A stretch of DNA of 64,000 bases, from contig BCIO01000001.1 of NCBI GenBank assembly GCA_001599975.1, positions 4,399,631 through 4,463,630 of the forward strand. Reading direction: 5' to 3'. This document shows positions 34,469-45,198 of this stretch, in pieces. The notes below the pieces were generated by a model that made no database searches, was not told where the DNA came from, and saw nothing but the letters and a program-made list of their open reading frames with translations. The stretch's first letter is position 1. The number at the start of each line of letters is the position of its first letter. The DNA is from Cystobasidiopsis lactophilus. Lineage: Eukaryota > Basidiomycota > Agaricostilbomycetes > Agaricostilbales > Chionosphaeraceae. Position numbers and translations under genes: made by a program.

Positions 34469-36018
34469 ATGGATGCCATGGCTTTGATTCTGTTGTTGTT
34501 ATCAGTCTTTAAGGCGGTTCTTTGCCACTCTGCTGTTCAAGGTATCACCTTCGGCAACGACCCACCGGTCAAGACCTACCGCCCTGGACGGATAACTAGG
34601 CCTTTCGCTTCTGTCTCCCCAGTTCAAGATGTCACTTCATCCGATATGTGAGCTTTTTCACGAATCGCTGCGCCACGCTCTGAATCGTTTCCTGCAGAGC
34701 CTGCAACAAGATGGTGTCAGGTAGCGCTTTTTTGCCTTTTTACGGTCCCGAATACAACTCAAGCGCAACATAGGTACACCGCCAGACCCTGCCGAAACCT
34801 TTGCGACTGTGGAGGCTGGAAGCAAGGTCGTTTTCAACTGGACGCGACTGTCTGCGGTTCGCTAGTCCTGTCTACCCTCCGAATCAATGTAACGTAAAGA
34901 GAACTTATAAAGAAACTCTCTAGAGTCATAAAGTAAGATAGTACAGCGCGGTACTCCTTCATCGTCTCTTTACCTGCCTGACCCAGGGTCCCGTCCTAAC
35001 TTATGCGGCGCTCTGCGAGGGACCTTGTGCCAATTACACCATACCTAAAGGAGACAAGATATGGTTCAAGGTCCGTCAAGCTGCTATGGTTAAGATCTTG
35101 CCTTTGCTAAATTGGGACAGATCGATGAAGCCGGATTGGATAACGGAGGTAAGGCGCCTCGCTCCTGGCTCCGAGCACGCGCACGCGCACTCACACTCAG
35201 AACAGCTTGGGCTTCATCAACCATTTCAAATGGAAGCCTCTGGTCCATCACCATGCCAAAGGACCTCAAAGCTGGAGAATACTTGTTGCGCCCAGAGGTG
35301 ATTGCGCTCCACAATGCAGGGAGTACTGGGGGTGCTCAGTTCTTCATGTAAGCTTTCGGATTTGATCAGGTTTCCAACAGTGGTCCGATATGACTTCATG
35401 GACGCCTCCAGGCAATGTCATCAAGTGAAACTGACCGGGTCAGGCCAAGCATTTCCTTCTGAGGACTACATGGTCGCTCTGCCTGGTGCTTATTCGGAAG
35501 ATGACCCGGGTAGGTGCATTCAATCCTCGTAAAGGCAGGCACGAGATGGCTGAAATGCCCACAGGCATCCTGATCAATATGTGAGTTTCGTCATTCTTTT
35601 TTACCAAGTCCTGCCATTCAACAGACACCACAGATACAAGAAGGTCCAATCATACATGATACGTGAGATCTGCTTTCACCTACAAGATTTGAGCTGAGCT
35701 CAATCACCAGCTGGCCCAAAATTATGGGGTGGCGGTGGCAACAGCTCGTTTTCTGTTAAGGGTCCACTCTCCAGCTCCAAACCGATTTCATCTCTGTCGT
35801 ATGACGCTCTTTCTTCCCCGGCAACGACCGAAAGCGACGGCCTGGTTCCGCCGACCGAATCCCTCGAGCCAACTGATTTGCAGTCCTCGGGTCTCGACTC
35901 TGCTGCGACCTCTTTGTCAACATCTTCGACCTTTTCCTCTTCCGACTGCCTTGAAGGACAAAGTCTAGACTTACGCTTGATAGTCGCGCTGTTCGCGCTG
36001 ACTTTTGGCCCCCTTTGA
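34469..36018 (+). CDS. AA9 lytic polysaccharide monooxygenase LPMO1, GPI-type tail
   Basis: Eleven exons give 332 aa. The signal peptide ends before His20 ([14 protein letters not shown]), which would be the N-terminal copper-binding His. Further AA9 features: [12 protein letters not shown], the second copper His in SHKGPVLTY, DKIWFKIDEAG, second-sphere His and Gln in [20 protein letters not shown], and the axial Tyr in ILINIYKKVQSY followed by MIPGPKLWGG. The C-terminus is Ser-rich and ends hydrophobic ([15 protein letters not shown]), a GPI signal. AA9 enzymes oxidatively cleave cellulose or hemicelluloses. The second copper His sits in a 9-nt exon (34924-34932). LPMO1 lacks the 13-nt exon and the GC-AG intron of LPMO2-5. 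Introns: 34648-34697, 34721-34773, 34857-34923, 34933-34986, 35071-35120, 35149-35205, 35348-35411, 35510-35564, 35581-35633, 35663-35710. Confidence 0.87.
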
Positions 36019-36588
36019 AATGTTACAAGGCGCATGGCCTTTTCTCTTGTATTGGCCACATCTGTGTGACGGAAAGCAAGCTTCTCTTGAGCTCAAGTCG
36101 GGCGCGACCAACAGTTGCCAACCAACGACGCTCATCAAAACCGCCGCCGACTCTCCGCGCTCTCTCGCCATTGGCCAAGCTCGGTTCGCTGTTGCACGCA
36201 TGCGAAGTCTTCCCGTTCTTGCCTCTGGAAGCTTTGTAACATCAAAATCACCCCGTTCGTCGCGATCCAGAAGATTTTTTGGACAGGTCTCGAGCCGTGA
36301 CAATTGGCGCGCGCCGAATGGCAAGGATGCTACTACAACTGCCTATCTGCCCTTGGTTTATACATGATGCTCTACGGGCCAGAATCTGGTCTGCACTGCG
36401 ACTGCTACCTGGCCTGATACGCGTCAAACGCTGCCGAAGGAGGGTAAAGGACGCCTTCTGCGACCGCTTCTTGGAGCTGGCTGCCATGCCGCATCTCCCT
36501 CTTGCTTATCTGCAGCGAAGCATCGTCTCATTCGTATTTGGTATCACGCACGTCGCAATTGTTTGGCATCCTTCTTTCTGGAAAAGAA
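36019..36588. other. intergenic between LPMO1 and LPMO2
   Basis: About 570 nt containing the LPMO2 promoter. No gene is recognised. Confidence 0.5.
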
Positions 36589-38218
36589 ATGCCTTCCCTT
36601 GCGGCGCACATCATGGCCGTGGCGCTTGCCGCCACCCTCGCCTTTTCCCATGGAAACGTCAAGTCGATCAAAACTGATAGTACTACTGTGATTGCCCTCG
36701 ACGTGAGTATACCGGTAGTGTCTTCTGCGGCGCCGTGTCTGACACGCCACCTGCAGCCCTTCGTTGATCGTAGGGACCCTTTGCTTTTCTGCTTGCGGCC
36801 CAAGCTCATGGACGGCTTTAAAGCTAATGCCAACCCGCCTCCTCAACAAATCACCAGGGCGTATAGCAACAACGGTCCTGTCCAAGACCTGACAACCTCT
36901 GACATAGCTTGCAACGCCGTCGCCCAAGGAACGCCGCCCCCGCCTGCCCCAATTGAGGCCAAAGCGACTGCTGGATCTGATTTGACTTTTGCTTGGGCGC
37001 AATGGCCTAGCAGTCATCATGTTTGCACTCTGGTCATTGTCGAAGAAACTTGTCTCATGGAGCGCAAACCAGGGTCCCGTGATGACTTATATGGCCAATT
37101 GTGGAGGCTCCTGCACCACTTTTAAATTCAGTGGGTCGGACAAGATCTGGTTCAAGGTGCGTTTGGGCTCGCTTGTTATCGCCAGTCGATGACACATTGT
37201 CCGCGCAGATTGACGAAGCGGGGCTCTATTCGGATGGAAGTAAGCGTGTTCAGCCTATTGTAGACCCATTTAGTCTGGCCTTATGACGCCTGGTTCGTCA
37301 CAGCTTGGGCCGCTGACACGGTGGCGACGAGCCTGACTTGGACAACGACCATCCCAGCATCTTTAACGCCGGGACACTATCTTATTCGGTTGGTCTCTCA
37401 TATAAGTTTCAATGTCGGTTCTTACAGCTAATTTGAGTACCAAAGGCACGAGATCTTAGCGCGCAAGTGACATTTTTTTTCTTTCGGAATTTCGCAATCT
37501 CTACAATACTAACTCAGGCCAAAAACGCTCGCAGTACACAGTGCTGGACAGTCTGGAGGTGCACAATTCTACCCCAGTTGTCATCAATTTGAGATTTCTG
37601 GGAGCGGCTCGGCTGCACCCTCCGACACAGATTTGGTTTCGTTCCCAGGAGCGTATGGCGCCTCGGACCCCGGCATTCTCATCAATATGTGAGCTTGTAT
37701 TGCCCCGAAGATAGGGACTTTGCCAACAATTTTGAGCAGATATAGTCCTGTCCCAACCAGCTACACGATCCGTTAGTTCTCTTTACTCGACATTGAGCGA
37801 CATCTCAACTTTTCCAAATATAGCTGGACCTCCGGTGTGGTCGGAGGCCGCCAGTACCAGTGGGAAGAATGGCGGTAGCGGAGGAGCAAGTGCACCCGGC
37901 TCAAATTCTACTGCGTCCACCAGTTCCACGAACAACAGCAACGGCGGTGGCGGTGGCGGCAGCACCAACGACGACAACGTGGACTCCTCTTATAGCTCTT
38001 CTCTCCGTAGCGTGACCTCATCCATCGGCAATTCCGCCTCGTCAACCGTGACCAGCAGCATCAGTCAATCGGACCAGCTGAGCTCGTCAACCTCGCTCAT
38101 TGTAGTCACCAATCCGACCCCTGACTCTATCGAGAAGAGCTCTGCGTCTCGCCTTCTATCGCACAAAGATCTGCTCTGCTCTCCGCTCTTTGTACTCGGC
38201 TTGGTTCTGCTGCTGTGA
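36589..38218 (+). CDS. AA9 lytic polysaccharide monooxygenase LPMO2, GPI-type tail
   Basis: Ten exons give 373 aa. Predicted mature N-terminus at His21 (AFS/HGNVKSIKTD). Second copper His at residue 107 (WPSSHHGPVMTYMANC), second-sphere pair in LHSAGQSGGAQFYPSC, axial Tyr233 (ILINIYSPVPTSYTIPGPPVW). The C-terminal 120 residues are Ser/Asn/Gly-rich (a stalk) and end in a hydrophobic GPI signal (LFVLGLVLLL). Exon 2 (36757-36769) is a 13-nt micro-exon encoding PFVD plus one base. The intron at 37463-37534 has a GC donor (GCAAGT). Other introns: 36703-36756, 36770-36823, 37021-37072, 37157-37208, 37240-37303, 37389-37445, 37689-37739, 37772-37823. The start at 36589 avoids an upstream extension without signal-peptide character. 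Confidence 0.88.
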
Positions 38219-38685
38219 ACCGTCCGGTCGCGCTGCCTTCCGTAGTCTTATTTGCCCCATTGGCTGGCCATCTGGGGAACCTGCCATACTTTTGCAATAC
38301 CACCCTGGCTTATCGTCGCTCCTTCAACCGCACCGTCACTCCATGCCCATTCCGAGCCACCTATTTGCCACCCGCCTGAGGCGAACTTCGTCCGCTTTCT
38401 TGAAGTTGTGAGACGCACCAATCATCGCTTCGCTCTGTTTCCTTTCTACGTGCTCTCAAACGGTCATTTGCTCTCTCGAGACGAGGTAATTTGAGACCGG
38501 GGTTCGGCGACCGAACGTACACTTTCACGGATGATGATGAACGCCTTCCAGCGCCTCCTTGTCAGGGACCTCTTTGATGGCCAGGTTTTCTCTGTCCCTT
38601 TACGCTCTCTCTTCTTCAACATCAGATCCGCGGGAGCTCTGTGATCTCGGCTAGAATGAGCCTTGGCGGCTGAGAAAAGGTCCCA
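38219..38685. other. intergenic between LPMO2 and LPMO3
   Basis: About 465 nt with the LPMO3 promoter. No gene is recognised. Confidence 0.5.
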
Positions 38686-40246
38686 ATGCGCCTCTCGCTC
38701 AATGCCGCGGACCTGCTCGCCCTTTTCGCCCTTGCTCGACTGGTATTGGCCCACGGTTACGTGTCTGCCATCAAAGCTGGCTCGACAGATATCACTACTT
38801 GGCAGGTTCGCCGACCCCGCTTCGAATCATTCGCGAGTTTCCTGACTTTCGAGCACGCCGCAAAGCCTTTCCAAGACCGTGCGTGTCACCCTGGGCCACT
38901 CAAAACAGTCCGTTTAAGATGAAGGAGCCCAACAGCTTACAAGAACCCGGCGCCTGAGCGCATAACCCGCAAATTCGCCAACAACAGCCCAGTGCAGGAT
39001 GTCAGCTCGTCCGACGTCGCCTGTAACAGCCTTCAACCCGGCACTTCCCCAGACCCTGCGCCTCTAGAAAGCACCGTGGCGGCCGGCTCGGACCTGGTGT
39101 TCACTTGGACGACTTGGCCAGATAGCCACAAGGTAAATCTGGGCGCCGCGCCTCGTTGCTGCGCTGAGCTAAAAGAGCGGCAGGGACCGGTCTTGACTTA
39201 CTTGGCGAAATGCGATGGCGATTGCACGAGCTTCAAGTTTGACAAGTCCGATAAGATCTGGTTCAAGGTGGGCAGGCTTTCGCGGAGGCTGAACCCCAAT
39301 TGAGGACGTCGACCAGATTGACGAGGCTGGCTTTTACGATGACGGAAGTACGTTTTGAGCTTGACTGCGTGGCGATCGGGCAAGGTCTGATGAGGATGTA
39401 GCTTGGGCGGCGGAGAAGGTCGTCTCAAGCAACACTTGGACCTCAACCATCCCATCGTCTCTGGCTCCTGGAAGCTATTTGGTCCGGTGCGCTGACCTTC
39501 CTTCTTGACTCCTTGCCATCTTGGACTGACATTCTTCATAGGCACGAGATCATAGCATGCAAGTGTAGCACTCCCTGAACAAGCCGGGCGCTAAACTGCC
39601 TTGTCGGAGCTTACAGTGCACAGCGCGCAAAAGACAAATGGCGCTCAGCTCTATCCCCAGTGTCACCAGTTCACTGTGATTGGGAATGGCAACGCCAACC
39701 CGACGTCCGACTATCTGGTCTCCTTTCCGGGAGCGTACAACTCGCAAGACCCCGGCTTGCTGATCAACATGTTTGTTTTGTTTTTACAAGTCTAACATGA
39801 AGATAGGAAATGCTGATTGGCCGTGCACAACAGCTATTATCCTAAAGTGACGAGCTACACCATCCGTTGGTTTTCTCTTGCTCTCTCCTTTTTTTGCTCT
39901 GGCTGATCCTGAGATGCATCCAATGACAACAGCTGGACCCAAAGTCTGGGGCGGCGGGTCTGGCAGCGGCAATGATAGCAGCAACAGCGGGAGCACCTCG
40001 AACAGCACGCACACCACCATCAATGGCTCTGGCGCTCACTCCAACTCACGCAGCAGCAACAGCGCCCGGCCCACCAATTCACCTACTGAAGCTGATGATG
40101 ACGACGATGGCTCACCCACTGGCAAAGTCACAGTGACCGTGACGCAGCATGACGGTGGCAACTCGGCCGCCTGCCGACTCAACCTTCCATCAATCTGCCT
40201 CTTCCTGCCTCTGCTATTCCTCGTGCAGAGGATCTGGAGCATCTAA
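38686..40246 (+). CDS. AA9 lytic polysaccharide monooxygenase LPMO3, GPI-type tail
   Basis: Ten exons give 348 aa. Mature N-terminus at His23 (LVLA/HGYVSAIKAG). Second copper His at 109 (WPDSHKGPVLTYLAKC), second-sphere LHSAQKTNGAQLYPQC, axial Tyr235 (LLINIYYPKVTSYTIPGPKVW). The tail is Ser/Asn/Thr/Asp-rich and ends hydrophobic (LNLPSICLFLPLLFLVQ), consistent with GPI anchoring. The active site is complete, so this is expected to be an active copper monooxygenase at the cell surface or wall. Micro-exon 38866-38878 (13 nt, PFQD). GC-AG intron at 39559-39616. Other introns: 38806-38865, 38879-38935, 39133-39183, 39268-39316, 39348-39401, 39487-39541, 39771-39833, 39866-39932. Exon lengths of the core match LPMO2 exactly. 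Confidence 0.9.
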
Positions 40247-40785
40247 ATCTCCCTTTTTTCAACCGAACATAAGGGATGCTGGCTCATCCCGTTTCGACCC
40301 CATCTGAGGCGGAGGCTGTAACTGTATTTGCATCGGAGGGCTTCTTCCAGCGTGTTGCCTCTGCGTCGCATACTTTCAGCGCCTTGCAATGTGACCCCAA
40401 TTCCTCCCGACACCATAAGCTTCAAAAAGTCTCTCCGACAGGCTCTCGCCACCGCGCCGCACGAAAGTTGCCTTGCACTTTGCGCTCGATTTCCGCGTGC
40501 CACGCTCAAATGACGGCCTTACACCCATTTCCGACGCTCAGAGTCTTCAGAGATCGATGAACAGAGCCTGAGACCGGCCCGACAGGTGCTGAAACAATGC
40601 GCGAATTTGAACACAATGGACAGGCTTCTTTGTGGGCCATGCGCTCTTCTCTTTCACCACCACGAGCGCCTTTTTCTCTCTTTTGTTGCTGTTCACGAAC
40701 CTGTCACTCACTTTTTGATCCCGCTCGACCAAAAACCCTCCAGCCTTGAAGGCTTTCTTCTGCTCCTTAAGACTTCTGCGCCAGG
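40247..40785. other. intergenic between LPMO3 and LPMO4
   Basis: About 540 nt with the LPMO4 promoter. No gene is recognised. Confidence 0.5.
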
Positions 40786-42215
40786 ATGCGTCTTTCAATG
40801 CTGGCATTGCTTCCGCTCACTTTGGCGCATGGATATGTGTCTTCCATATTGGCCGGCTCCAAGAACATCACAACTTGGCTGGTGCGCCGTGCCCTTCCCC
40901 TAGCCAGGCTTCGGCTAACTGTAGGAAACGGAAACAGCCGTACGATGATCGTGAGTCTTGCCCCTGCCCTCCCAGCTCTCAACCCACGAGCTTACTCAGG
41001 AGAGAATCACAGCTCTGAAAAAGCCCATCCCGCAGCGCATCACTCGTCCCTTCTTCAGCAAGGCGCCCATCCGCAACCCGACCGTGTCCGACATCGCCTG
41101 CAACTTCCTCGTCGGCGAAGACGTCCCGCCTGACCCAGCTCCCATCCAGGCGTCGGTGGCCGCTGGCGAGGACCTGGTGTTCCGTTGGACCAAGTGGCCC
41201 GAATCCCACAAGGTGCGCCCTCGCTTTCCCCCTTTTGGAGACCGACAAGAGCTCATTCCGAGGAAACCGAGCGTACAGGGACCAGTGTCGACTTACATGG
41301 CGAGGTGCAATGGGTCTTGCACGAGCTTCAAGTTTGGCAAGGAGGACAAGATTTGGTTCAAGGTGCGTGTTGAGGGATCCTCCCAGATCACCGAGCATGG
41401 TTGATCAAAGGCGAGTCATTTCATGCACAGATCGACGAAGGCGGGCTGTACGAAGATGGCGAGTGGGCGGCGGAGAAGGTCGTCCGCTCTCCCACGTCCT
41501 CTTGGACCTCCACCATCCCTGCCTCGCTGGCTCCTGGCAGCTACTTGGTCCGGTGCGCGCTTCCAATCTTCCTTAGCACTCTGCACCTGTGCTCAGATGG
41601 GTGGTTGTGTTGCACAGCCACGAGATCATCGCTCGCAAGTTCCCCTCCCCTTTCCTCATCAGAGGCCTCAACTGATGAACACCGATGTCGAACTTGCAGT
41701 CCAAAGCGCAGCCGACTATGCTTCCGCGCAGTACTTCCCGCAGTGCCACCAATTCCAAGTCTCCTCCAAGGGATCCGCCTTGCCCACCCCGGACTTTCTC
41801 GTTTCCTTTCCAGGCGCTTACCGCTCGGGCGATCCTGGCATCCTCGTGGACATGTGCGTGGCGCTTCCATTCTAGTCGGCACAGACTTAGCCTTAAGTAC
41901 TCGGCACAGCTTCGCGTCCAATTTCACGAGCTACACCATCCGTTCGTACCAGCTCCCTCTTTCAGTGCGACCTAAGCACTGATGGCGTTTCTCCGCTGAC
42001 GAACAGCCGGACCAAGACTATGGGACGGATCAAAAGCCAACAGCGTCAGCCTGCCGCGCACCTCGTCCTCCTCTATGGCTGCTCGACCAACAACTTCCGC
42101 CTCTTCCAGCTCGGTTCCCCCTTCAGTCTTCGCCTCAAGCTCTTCCAGCCTACTTCCCAACTCGAACTTTTGGCGCTTCGCTCCTTTGGTCTTCCTCTTG
42201 GTGGCGCTTTGGTGA
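40786..42215 (+). CDS. AA9-family protein LPMO4 with altered active site, GPI-type tail
   Basis: Nine exons give 308 aa. Short signal peptide (MRLSMLALLPLTLA) before His15 (HGYVSSILAG). Second copper His at 102 (WPESHKGPVSTYMARC). Two positions differ from canonical AA9: the second-sphere His is Gln179 (IIALQSAADYASAQ) and the axial Tyr is Phe230 (ILVDIFASNFTSYTI). The tail is Ser-rich and ends hydrophobic (FAPLVFLLVALW). The copper-binding His pair is intact, so copper binding is expected, but reactivity may differ. Micro-exon 40938-40950 (13 nt, PYDD). GC-AG intron 41635-41699. Other introns: 40882-40937, 40951-41012, 41213-41278, 41363-41430, 41553-41617, 41854-41910, 41943-42006. The intron found after IDEAG in LPMO1-3 is absent. 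Confidence 0.88.
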
Positions 42216-42710
42216 TTGGTGACGTGGTGGGCTTGAGTTGGGTTTTAGCGGTGGGCTGCTGGAGCAATCGCGCGGGAGCTTTCTTGGGACTTTCAGATCT
42301 AGATTTAGACACTTTTCGAGACGAGGGATCGCATTACCACCACCCACTTTGTAAGACGTTTGCCACCCGCGCCAGGCTGCGCCCTGCGAGCGGAAAGGCT
42401 GCGAACTTGGACTCGCTCACTGTTTTTCTGGGATTGATGCGCAATCCAATCGCGCTACAAACTGCCTTACATGCCTAGATGCGAACGAACTAGAGCCTGA
42501 AGTTGATGCTTCAAGGCCGAAACGACGCGAAGCTCCGGATTTCGTCGAAACGGGATGGACGGCTTCGAAGCACACCTTCTCCGGTCCTTGGAGGGCCACT
42601 TCCTGTCTCTTTGCTACGATTGCTTGGTGCCCTAGCCTGTGTGGACCGAGCCCTCGTTCCCAACTCGCCGGGCCTGAGCTTGGGGAGCTGTCAATGTGCT
42701 CAGAATCAGG
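42216..42710. other. intergenic between LPMO4 and LPMO5
   Basis: About 495 nt with the LPMO5 promoter. No gene is recognised. Confidence 0.5.
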
Positions 42711-44204
42711 ATGCGCTTTCACCTCGCTTCCAATGTGCTGGCATTGATTGCTCTGTCCGAATTTGCCTTGGCTCACGGATATGTGTCGTACATCTTGGCT
42801 GGTTCCAAGAATATCACGACTTGGCTGGTAGGCCACACTCACTTGGCCCTTTGGAAAGCTGGCCTGATCTACTTCACGCGATAGCCATACGACGATCGTC
42901 AGTTTCCTCGTTACTCTAAGCATCATTCAACCAGCTGCTGTTTTGACGAGCCTGACAGCTTTGCGGAACCCAGTTCCCCAGCGCATCACCAGGCAATTCT
43001 TGGACGAAAACCCGCTCCGAAACCCGCGAGAGTCCGACATTGCCTGCAATACGCTGGTCAAGAATGTGTGGACGGACCCGGCGCCCATTGAAGCCTCGGT
43101 AGAAGCCGGCTCGGAGTTGGTGTTCCATTGGACCAGATGGCCTGCGAGCCACAAAGTGCGCCGACTCCTTCATCTGCAACGACGGATTTCTTTGCTCAAA
43201 ATGACTTAAAGGGGCCTGTATTGACTTACATGGCCAAATGTAACACATCGTGTACAAGCTTCAAGTTCGACGGCCGGGATAAGATTTGGTTCAAGGTGCG
43301 TGAGACGTGGCCTGATTCGCCCGTCCGTAAAAGAAGGCGATTAGATCTTTTGCTCTTGCGCACAGATCGGCGAGGGAGGCTTCGATTCGAGCGGCCTCTG
43401 GGCGGCGGAGAAGATCGTGGAGTCTCCGACTTCATCTTGGACCTCGACCATCCCTTCGTCTTTGGCTGCTGGAAGCTACCTCATCCGGTGTGTAACTCCT
43501 TTTACTACTTGCACCCTGTGTAGGGTATTCATTTTTGGAGCCCCACAGCCACGAAATCATCGCTCGCAAGTCTGATCTTACTGCCCATCAGACCTTCCGT
43601 CTGATATAGCCCATCTTTCGCCTTGCAGTCCAAAGCGCAGCAAACGTCACGGCAGGGGGACCACAGTACTATATGCAGTGCTCACAGTTCTCCGTCAGTG
43701 GCCAAGGGACGGCTTCGCCCACCGACGACTTCCTGGTCTCCTTCCCAGGCGCCTACAATGTTACTGACCCTGGACTAGCTGTGAACATGTAGGTTCTACT
43801 ACTTTCACGCCGAGCTGCAGTCTTAGAACCGAGCCCGTCACACAGCTTTGCCACCAACTTTACCAGCTACAGCATCCGTTCGTGCTCTCCTGACCCACAG
43901 AACGTCCTCAATCTCAATTTGTACTCACACAGCGGGCCCAAAAGTGTGGACGGGTGCCCTGGCGGACAGCACCTTGGCCTCCACCTCTGGTCCTGCCACC
44001 GCACATACCGCCGGCGCCACGTCAAGACAAGGCAGCACGTCTTCGCGCTCTCCCACCCGAGCTTCCACTTCTGCGCCCTCAATTTCAATCGCCAGTGATT
44101 GTTCTAGGCTGACCACGTCCGATCTCTGGTCCCTGCTGTTGGTGCTTGTCGTCTTTTTGGTGGCGGACGGGAGTGGTGGCCATGGGACATTTCGCGTGCA
44201 ATAA
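42711..44204 (+). CDS. AA9-family protein LPMO5 with altered active site, GPI-type tail
   Basis: Nine exons give 337 aa. Signal peptide up to His22 (EFALA/HGYVSYILAG). Second copper His at 108 (WPASHKGPVLTYMAKC). Like LPMO4 it has Gln185 in place of the second-sphere His (IIALQSAANVTAGGPQYY) and Phe238 in place of the axial Tyr (LAVNIFATNFTSYSI); the loop between the two second-sphere positions is two residues longer. IDEAG reads IGEGG. The tail is Ser/Thr-rich with a hydrophobic segment (LWSLLLVLVVFLVA) followed by about a dozen mostly polar residues, a less perfect GPI signal. Micro-exon 42885-42897 (13 nt). GC-AG intron 43566-43628. Other introns: 42828-42884, 42898-42958, 43156-43211, 43296-43365, 43488-43548, 43789-43845, 43878-43932. 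Shares its intron loss with LPMO4, so the two are sister copies. Confidence 0.87.
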
Positions 44205-44382
44205 ACCCTCACTACTTGAGAGCCTGACAAACCATACAGTCACAATGTGTGAAGGAGCCGCAAAGCGAGCGCCGGGTGGATACGAGACCGATGCAACTAA
44301 GAATCTCCAAAGTGCAAAAAGCCAAAGGCGGGGTTTTGTTCATATACTGTACAAGTGATTCCTTCCGAACACAGTGCCAAAA

Positions 44383-45198
44383 TTAAATCTGCAAGTTGTA
44401 CTCGTACTCGGACGCCTCCAAGTTCTGCGCGTACCACAGCGTCGAAGCGCTGTTCGCCAGTCAAACCACTGCTCAGACTCTGCTCGTTCGCAAAAGTCTA
44501 AAAGGAGGGCCAAGGCAACGAACCTGAGCATGATGCAGATGTTCTGGAGCACGTTGGCCAGGCCCCACCAGAGGACCTCCTTCTGCTGCCAGTCGGGCAA
44601 GACGTACTTGAGCACCAAGATTGACTGTGCGATGGGACCCGACGTCCTAAGACCATGTCATGTCTAAGGTGTAAGGGCCAAGAACGCACCACGCTGCCAG
44701 CCAGTCCGCCGGCCAAGAGCGCAAAGCCAAAGAAGAGGAACAGGCGGGCCCGCCAGGCGACGGTCGAAGTGGCGTCGTACTCTGTGAGGGACTGCTTGTC
44801 GAGCAGGTTGACGACGATCATGCCAAAGGTGGCGAACAGGCCGGGCAGCCAGTCGGCGAAGCGGACGTGGACCGGGAAGACGTCGTGAGGGGCGTCCGGG
44901 GGCGGGCCGGCTTTGGAGGAGAGGATGCAGGCGGAGAAGAAGAACCACCAGCCCAGGGCGAACTGTCAACAACTCCGAAGGCCTAAGCTACGTAGATGAG
45001 CTGAGTGTATGGAAGTCACTGACGAGGGCGCCGGAAGTGTAGACGCCAATCTCCTTGCCTCTGCCGGCGAGGATGGCAATCTTGGGCAGCGAAATCACGC
45101 ACACCCGCCGCCTGTGCATCTCGCTGCGACGATTAGCCTCATGGCTGTGTGTAGCAAACGACAACGCACGGCTTGGCGCCCATCCGCAGCGTCGACAT
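44383..45198 (-). CDS. VPS68: vacuolar sorting protein VPS68 (TMEM50/UPF0220 family)
   Basis: Five exons (introns 45169-45124, 45023-44963, 44689-44625, 44523-44450) give 189 aa (yeast Vps68 is 184). Four membrane segments are expected and seen: YTSGALFALGWWFFFSAC, FADWLPGLFATFGMIVVNLL, LFLFFGFALLAGGLAGSV and ILVLKYV/LWWGLANVLQNICIML. The family C-terminus WYAQNLEASEYEYNLQI is clear. Vps68 works with Vps55 at the late endosome in sorting to the vacuole. The first exon (29 nt from ATG 45198) is inferred from phase; an ATG at 45119 inside exon 2 is the alternative start. It converges with LPMO5 across a 178-nt gap. Confidence 0.9.

Noticed and set aside
36824-43155. CN in place of the common CH after the D-I/V-x motif in all five LPMOs, read at first as loss of a copper ligand
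   Set aside because: In characterised AA9 proteins the second copper His lies in the later H-(x)-GP motif, which is intact in all five; the residue after that Cys is not a ligand.
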